DNA of 38,199 nucleotides from an uncultured Atopobium sp. (GTDB lineage: Bacteria > Actinomycetota > Coriobacteriia > Coriobacteriales > Atopobiaceae). Position 1 is the stretch's first letter. Every line of letters begins with the position of its first letter. Below the pieces are notes generated by a model. That model had not been told where the DNA came from and searched no databases. It worked only from the letters and a program-made list of their open reading frames with translations. Both the position numbers and the translations under genes were made by a program. Positions 34,598 to 38,199 of this stretch are shown one piece after another. Where the stretch lies: positions 1-38,199 of the forward strand of contig CALIAD010000188.1 in NCBI GenBank assembly GCA_938041635.1, written 5' to 3'.

Positions 34598-35038
34598 TTA
34601 AATGCCATCGTCACCGAAAATATCATCTTCTGGCTCAATCTCAAGCTCAAGACGCTTATGAACAACTCCCTGGCTACCAGCAATAACAGCAGTATCAACC
34701 AACTCTTCAAGAGAGGTGTCTGCCATGCGGCTTCCAAGTGTTTCAAGAAGCATAGGAAGGTTTGTGCCTGTAACAACTTCTACGTTTGAATAGTTCTGGG
34801 CAATTATCATTGCCTGATTAAAAGGCGTTCCACCAAGAAGGTCGCAAAAAACCAGTACGCCATCAGTAGTGTCAAGAAGATCGGAAATTGTGGCAGCAAG
34901 AGTTTCTGGGTATGTTGCAGCACCGGCTTCAATAAAAGGAACGGGAACAAAAGCTTCTTGCTCACCAGCAATCATCTTTAAAGCATCAGCAAGACCGTTT
35001 GCAAACGTTCCATGACCAGTTAAAACGCAACCTACCAT
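34598..35038 (-). CDS. PTS mannose-family subunit IIA
   Basis: First gene of the PTS operon, 146 residues. Phosphorylated by HPr at His9 in LTGHGTFANG; DLLGGTPFNQA (about 66-76) is the second conserved block. The C-terminal acidic tail (EPEDDIFGDDGI) is longer than usual. ATG at 35038 with AAAGGAG. It passes phosphate to IIB. General PTS proteins (EI, HPr) are not in the window. Confidence 0.94.
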   Translation of the reverse strand: MVGCVLTGHGTFANGLADALKMIAGEQEAFVPVPFIEAGAATYPETLAATISDLLDTTDGVLVFCDLLGGTPFNQAMIIAQNYSNVEVVTGTNLPMLLETLGSRMADTSLEELVDTAVIAGSQGVVHKRLELEIEPEDDIFGDDGI

Positions 35039-35576
35039 GTCAAACTCCTTTCAAAGAGTTGGAAACTATCTGGAGAGCTACACGGAAAACTAGGGGGTGT
35101 TGAAGCTTCTCTCTAAGTGGTAGATACCAGATAACAACCTAACATAAGTATAGTCTAGTGAGCATCTTGAGATGTGTACGTTAACAATCGCCGGTTTAAC
35201 GGTACTATTTTTACCGTAAACGGTACGACCATTATTATTTTCACAGGTAGATATATGAATAAATTGTGATGATGCACTAAAAAATTTAGAGCTATCCTTG
35301 AAAAATGAGAAATTCTTATAACGCACCTTTATACGTAATAAATGTAGTAAACAACCCTAAAATCCTGCTCAAATATGGCAAGAAAATAAAATTGGTATTA
35401 AGAAATTATGTACTGGTATCTTTTTTTAGAACATCTAAAGAAATTTTTCTTGATGGCGCTTTGGTTAAATAGATTCAACTCAATTCCATTTGCAGCGGCA
35501 CTGTTCCATAGTGTTTCTCGCCCCTGCTTTCCTCTGGGCACTTTGTGTGCACTGTCTTTTAGACGAGGTGATATGC
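35039..35576. promoter_or_regulatory. Divergent control region between PTS operon and kinase-aldolase operon
   Basis: 538 bp, AT-rich, no credible gene. Minus side: a -10-like TATACT (35152-35147) lies about 110 bp before IIA, with no clear -35. Palindrome TACCGTAAACGGTA at 35212-35225, with a second ACGGTA exactly 21 bp away (35199-35204). TGGTAT occurs at 35393-35398 and 35414-35419 (again 21 bp apart) and inverted at 35124-35129, the latter two inside the identical 9-mer CTGGTATCT. These are candidate operators, perhaps for the GntR regulator. A TTCTCGCC copy lies at 35515-35522, near the kinase start. Confidence 0.5.
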
Positions 35577-36512
35577 GTGATTGTTACCGTAACACTCAAT
35601 GCATCCATTGATAAGGCGTACTACCTGGACTCTCCTGTTGTAGATGGAACCGTGCATAGAGTCTCGGTAGTAGATAACAGCGCAGGCGGCAAGGGTCTTA
35701 ACGCCTCACGAGCCATTACCACCCTTAATTACCCCGTATGTGCCACAGGATTTGTAGGCGGCAATAACGGTAGATACCTTGTTGAGCTGGCGCATAAAGA
35801 TGGTATTACCAGTGATTTTATTTATACCGAGCAAGAAACTCGCTCATGCATTAATATCCTGGAGCCAAGCGGACAATCAACTGAGTTTTTAGAGCCTGGT
35901 CAGCCAGTTCTTCCTGAAGAATTCCTTGCCTTCAAGGCAAAACTTGTGCAGCTTACCAAAGAGGCTGAGGTTGTCACTTTTAATGGCAGTATTCCAAAAG
36001 GCATTTCCGCAGCAAACTACAAAGAGCTTATTGAAGAGACCATGACTGCGGGCGTGCCTTGCATTGTAGATGCATCGGGTTCACTGCTCACCTCCTGTGT
36101 TGATGCTCTTCCCACCATGATCAAGCCAAATACCGATGAAATCGGACAACTTCTAGGAAGAGAAGTAACTACAGAAGATGAGGTCATCGCGGCAGCTCAG
36201 GAGCTGCATAAACGCGGCATTAAAATTGTAGTTGTTTCGCTTGGAGCAAAAGGTGCGCTGATGGTTTCTGATGAAGGAACCTTTAGAGCAAATCCACCAA
36301 AAATTGAAGCTATCAATCCTGTTGGTGCGGGAGATACCCTTGTTGGCTCATTTGCTGTTGCGCTTGCGCAGAAAAAGCCAACCTCAGAGTGTCTTACCTT
36401 TGCGCTGTCTTGCGCTACCGCAAGTTGTCTTTCTGCAGGTACCGGACGCTTTGATCAAGCTGTTGCAGCAGAAATTCATAAGCAAGTGGCAATCAAAAAG
36501 ATTGCTGAATAA
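35577..36512 (+). CDS. PfkB-family sugar-phosphate kinase (1-phosphofructokinase / tagatose-6-phosphate kinase)
   Basis: Ribokinase-fold kinase of 311 residues starting at a GTG (35577) with GAGG at 8 nt, giving the family N-terminus MIVTVTLNASIDKAYYLD. An ATG at 35573 is out of frame and the open frame upstream to 35490 is unsupported. Substrate motif GGKGLNASRA (about 38-47) and ATP/catalytic motif NPVGAGDTLVGSF (about 242-254, catalytic Asp in GAGD) are intact. FruK and LacC share these motifs. The adjacent GatY/KbaY-like aldolase and the amino-sugar genes favour tagatose-6-P to tagatose-1,6-bisphosphate, with fructose-1-P as the alternative. Confidence 0.9.
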   Translation: MIVTVTLNASIDKAYYLDSPVVDGTVHRVSVVDNSAGGKGLNASRAITTLNYPVCATGFVGGNNGRYLVELAHKDGITSDFIYTEQETRSCINILEPSGQSTEFLEPGQPVLPEEFLAFKAKLVQLTKEAEVVTFNGSIPKGISAANYKELIEETMTAGVPCIVDASGSLLTSCVDALPTMIKPNTDEIGQLLGREVTTEDEVIAAAQELHKRGIKIVVVSLGAKGALMVSDEGTFRANPPKIEAINPVGAGDTLVGSFAVALAQKKPTSECLTFALSCATASCLSAGTGRFDQAVAAEIHKQVAIKKIAE

Positions 36513-36647
36513 AACACCGCAAGACGGGTTTCTCGCCAAAGGTTACAAAGACAAAACTATTTCTAGAAAACTTACGTAACAGAGTAAGAGAAACGTTACA
36601 ATTTTTTCAGTCAATCAAAGAGCCCTTTGGGGCGAAAGGAGCAATAG

Positions 36648-37499
36648 ATGTTCGTTACTACTAAGCAGATGCTTCTTGACGCACAGGCTGGCCATTACGC
36701 TGTTGGCGCCTTTAACGTTGAGAACCTTGAGTTTGTAATGGCTGTTGTTAGGGCAGCAGAAGAGCGCCGCTCCCCTGTTATTCTTCAGACCACTCCTGGT
36801 ACCATCAAGTACGCAAGCCTTGATTACTTTGCAGCAATGGTTCGTTGTGCTGCTGAAGAGGCAACTGTTCCTGTTGCTCTTCACCTAGATCACGGTGATG
36901 GCTTTGACCGCTGCATCCAGGCAGCTCGTGCCGGTTACACCTCCGTCATGATTGACGGCTCTCACGTTCCATTTGAGGACAACATTGCACTTACCGCATC
37001 CGTAACCAAGTTTGCTAGTCCTATCAACCTTCCTGTTGAGGCTGAGCTTGGCAAAGTTGGCGGCAAAGAGGACGATGGCCCAGCTGTTGAGGGCGAGAAC
37101 CCCTACACTGATCCAGACCAAGCTGAGGAGTTTGTCGCTCGCACTAACTGCACTTCTCTCGCAGTTGGCGTTGGTACCGCTCACGGCGTCTACCACGGTA
37201 CACCTCACATTGAGCAGGGTGTCCTCAAGGCTATCCGTCAGCGCCTTGATATTCCTCTGGTTCTTCACGGCACCTCGGGCGTTCCAGATGACCAGGTAGC
37301 AGAGGCAATTCAGAACGGTATTTGCAAGGTTAACTACGCAACCGAGCTCCGCCAGGTCTTTACCGCAGCCTTCATGAAATACATGTCAGAAAACCCTGGC
37401 AACTTTGATCCAAAGAAGCCTTCCGTTCCTGGTATGGAAGCAATCACTCAGATTGTTGCAAGCCACATGGATAACCTGGGTTCTTCCCACAAGGCATAA
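36648..37499 (+). CDS. Class II aldolase, tagatose/fructose-bisphosphate type (GatY/KbaY-like)
   Basis: Zinc aldolase of 283 residues cleaving a ketose-1,6-bisphosphate to dihydroxyacetone phosphate and glyceraldehyde-3-phosphate. Catalytic Asp81 and zinc His82 in HLDHGDGFD, then EAELGKVGGKEDD, the zinc His in GVGTAHGVYHG, LVLHGTSGVPDD, and phosphate-site KVNYATELR. The last is closer to the KVNxATEL of GatY/KbaY than to KINVNTE of fructose-bisphosphate aldolases, and the length suits GatY/KbaY (about 285) better than FbaA (about 350). ATG with AAAGGAG. The 135-bp gap after the kinase has no terminator, only a TTCTCGCC copy. Confidence 0.93.
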   Translation: MFVTTKQMLLDAQAGHYAVGAFNVENLEFVMAVVRAAEERRSPVILQTTPGTIKYASLDYFAAMVRCAAEEATVPVALHLDHGDGFDRCIQAARAGYTSVMIDGSHVPFEDNIALTASVTKFASPINLPVEAELGKVGGKEDDGPAVEGENPYTDPDQAEEFVARTNCTSLAVGVGTAHGVYHGTPHIEQGVLKAIRQRLDIPLVLHGTSGVPDDQVAEAIQNGICKVNYATELRQVFTAAFMKYMSENPGNFDPKKPSVPGMEAITQIVASHMDNLGSSHKA

Positions 37500-37547
37500 G
37501 CGTCAAGGCATAGCCGTCACACGTATCCTGCTTTTGCAGATAAAAAC

Positions 37548-37579
37548 AAGGCGAGAAGATTGATTGGTCTTCTCGCCTT
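37548..37579. terminator. Bidirectional terminator formed by an inverted pair of the octamer
   Basis: Perfect 12-bp stem AAGGCGAGAAGA / TCTTCTCGCCTT with an 8-nt loop and A/T-rich flanks, between convergent aldolase and aminotransferase genes. Each arm is an exact copy of the octamer (GGCGAGAA at 37550-37557, TTCTCGCC at 37570-37577). Confidence 0.9.
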
Positions 37580-37615
37580 TGTGTTAGAAGCAAAGCGCTG
37601 TTGAAACCGCAAGCC

Positions 37616-38199
37616 TTAGCAAATCTTGCAAATCCAGTCTGCCTCTGGAGCCTCAATCTCGCCAGACTGAATACTGGTCAGCGTGTTGCGAAGCTTGGAC
37701 ATAACTGGTCCAACAGCCTCCATACCAGCACCAAAGACAATCTCTTTCTGGCCGTCGACAACTTTGCCAACAGGAGAAATAACAGCAGCGGTGCCGCACA
37801 TGCCGCACTCAACAAACTGGTCAAGCTCGTCAAAGCGGACAGGACGCTCGACAACCTTCATGCCCAGCATATCTTTAGCAACAGTTGCCAAAGAGCGACG
37901 GGTAATAGAAGGCAAAATGGAATCGGTGTAAGACTGTGGAATAACCAGAGTTCCCTCTTTATCAACAAAGAGGAAGTTTGCGCCACTGGACTCCTCAACA
38001 TAGGTACGAGAACCAGAGTCAAGATACATGCTATCTGCAAAGCCCTGCTCATGTGCCCAGGTAGTTGGGTACAGCGACATAGCGTAGTTCAGGCCTGCCT
38101 TGATGTTGCCGGTTCCGTGAGGAGCAGCGCGGTCATAAGGAGAGACGGTCAGTGCAACAGGAGCAACGCCGTTAGAGTAATAAGCTCCAACTGGAGTGA
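37616..38199 (-). CDS. ilvE: Branched-chain amino acid aminotransferase (partial, 5' end cut by window)
   Basis: C-terminal 193 residues of a fold-type IV PLP aminotransferase interconverting Leu/Ile/Val and their keto acids. The frame is open from the window edge; an internal Met at 38080 is not the start. The PLP lysine is present in GTGNIKAGLNYA near the cut, followed by the family segments YLDSGSRTYVEESSGANFLFV, TDSILPSITRRS and ECGMCGTAAVISP. A complete protein would be about 340-360 residues. Convergent with the aldolase gene across the shared terminator. Confidence 0.92.
   Translation of the reverse strand, partial: TPVGAYYSNGVAPVALTVSPYDRAAPHGTGNIKAGLNYAMSLYPTTWAHEQGFADSMYLDSGSRTYVEESSGANFLFVDKEGTLVIPQSYTDSILPSITRRSLATVAKDMLGMKVVERPVRFDELDQFVECGMCGTAAVISPVGKVVDGQKEIVFGAGMEAVGPVMSKLRNTLTSIQSGEIEAPEADWICKIC

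Larger units (their letters stand above)
584..37577. repeat. Dispersed octamer family TTCTCGCC / GGCGAGAA (22 exact copies)
   Basis: Plus-strand TTCTCGCC starts at 4587, 6348, 8768, 9659, 12551, 18526, 18820, 30622, 31250, 35515, 36530 and 37570. GGCGAGAA starts at 584, 4256, 7648, 9270, 12672, 14875, 21612, 27124, 37092 and 37550. Seven lie between genes (4256, 6348, 27124, 35515, 36530, 37550, 37570). About one copy is expected from base composition. Extended forms: GTTTCTCGCC eight times, GTTTCTCGCCA six times, GGGTTTCTCGCCA three times (9270, 27124, 36530 sites). Copies counted by eye; a few could be missed. Confidence 0.85.

Noticed and set aside
35408..35611. Small plus-strand frame of 67 codons before the kinase gene
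   Set aside because: No ribosome site, overlaps the kinase start in another frame, and is hydrophobic only because the region is T-rich.
1..38199. CRISPR arrays, tRNA/rRNA genes, transposases, phage or defence genes
   Set aside because: Looked for direct spaced repeats, cloverleaf-like sequences and typical protein motifs; none seen. All protein-coding genes fall into metabolic, transport, translation or signalling families.

Overview
The window is about 38 kb of a bacterial chromosome, mid-GC (roughly 45%), gene-dense (about 92% coding). It contains no tRNA, rRNA, IS element or CRISPR array that I can see. Gene content and codon use suggest an actinobacterium of the class Coriobacteriia, of the Atopobium/Lancefieldella/Olsenella kind: a Firmicutes-like GlgC/GlgD glycogen operon, a UBA/DUF4342 membrane protein, T-box control of pheST, and a mannose-family PTS with an embedded YajC. 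This placement is an inference from gene content, not a database match.

Layout. (1) 1-3351, minus: two adjacent ABC half-transporters, the second cut by the window edge. (2) 3669-6317, plus: a UBA/DUF4342 membrane protein followed by an OmpR-type response regulator and its histidine kinase, probably one transcript, ending at a strong bidirectional terminator. (3) 18106-6406, minus: a compact six-gene glycogen operon, glgB-glgP-glgC-glgD-glgA and a GH13-GH77 fusion. It covers synthesis (ADP-glucose formation, chain elongation, branching) and breakdown (phosphorolysis, hydrolysis/debranching, glucan transfer). (4) 24327-18447, minus: T-box-controlled pheS-pheT, then a zinc-dependent phospholipase C-like protein and an iron-type alcohol dehydrogenase. 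(5) 27027-24327, minus: a znuA-znuC-znuB zinc importer with a structured leader. (6) 35038-27355, minus: PTS IIA, YajC, IIB, IIC, IID, a GntR/UTRA repressor, AgaS-like sugar-phosphate isomerase/deaminase, NagA-type deacetylase, then a DUF3290/DUF421 membrane pair. (7) 35577-37499, plus, divergent from (6): a PfkB sugar-phosphate kinase and a class II GatY/KbaY-like aldolase. (8) 37616-38199, minus: the C-terminal part of a branched-chain aminotransferase.

Blocks 6 and 7 together encode every step expected for uptake and catabolism of N-acetylgalactosamine (or galactosamine) by the tagatose-6-phosphate route: PTS import, deacetylation, deamination/isomerisation, phosphorylation and aldol cleavage. 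The 538-bp divergent region between them carries two kinds of repeated operator-like words.

The most unusual signal is not a gene. The octamer TTCTCGCC occurs 22 times on the two strands where about one would be expected by composition. It occurs in both orientations, in all three reading-frame phases of genes, over-represented between genes, and as an inverted pair forming a terminator. Longer versions (GTTTCTCGCCA six times, GGGTTTCTCGCCA three times, GGTCCTTCTCGCCAG twice) recur in unrelated contexts. This resembles the DNA uptake sequences of Neisseria and Pasteurellaceae and is the best candidate here for an undescribed system.
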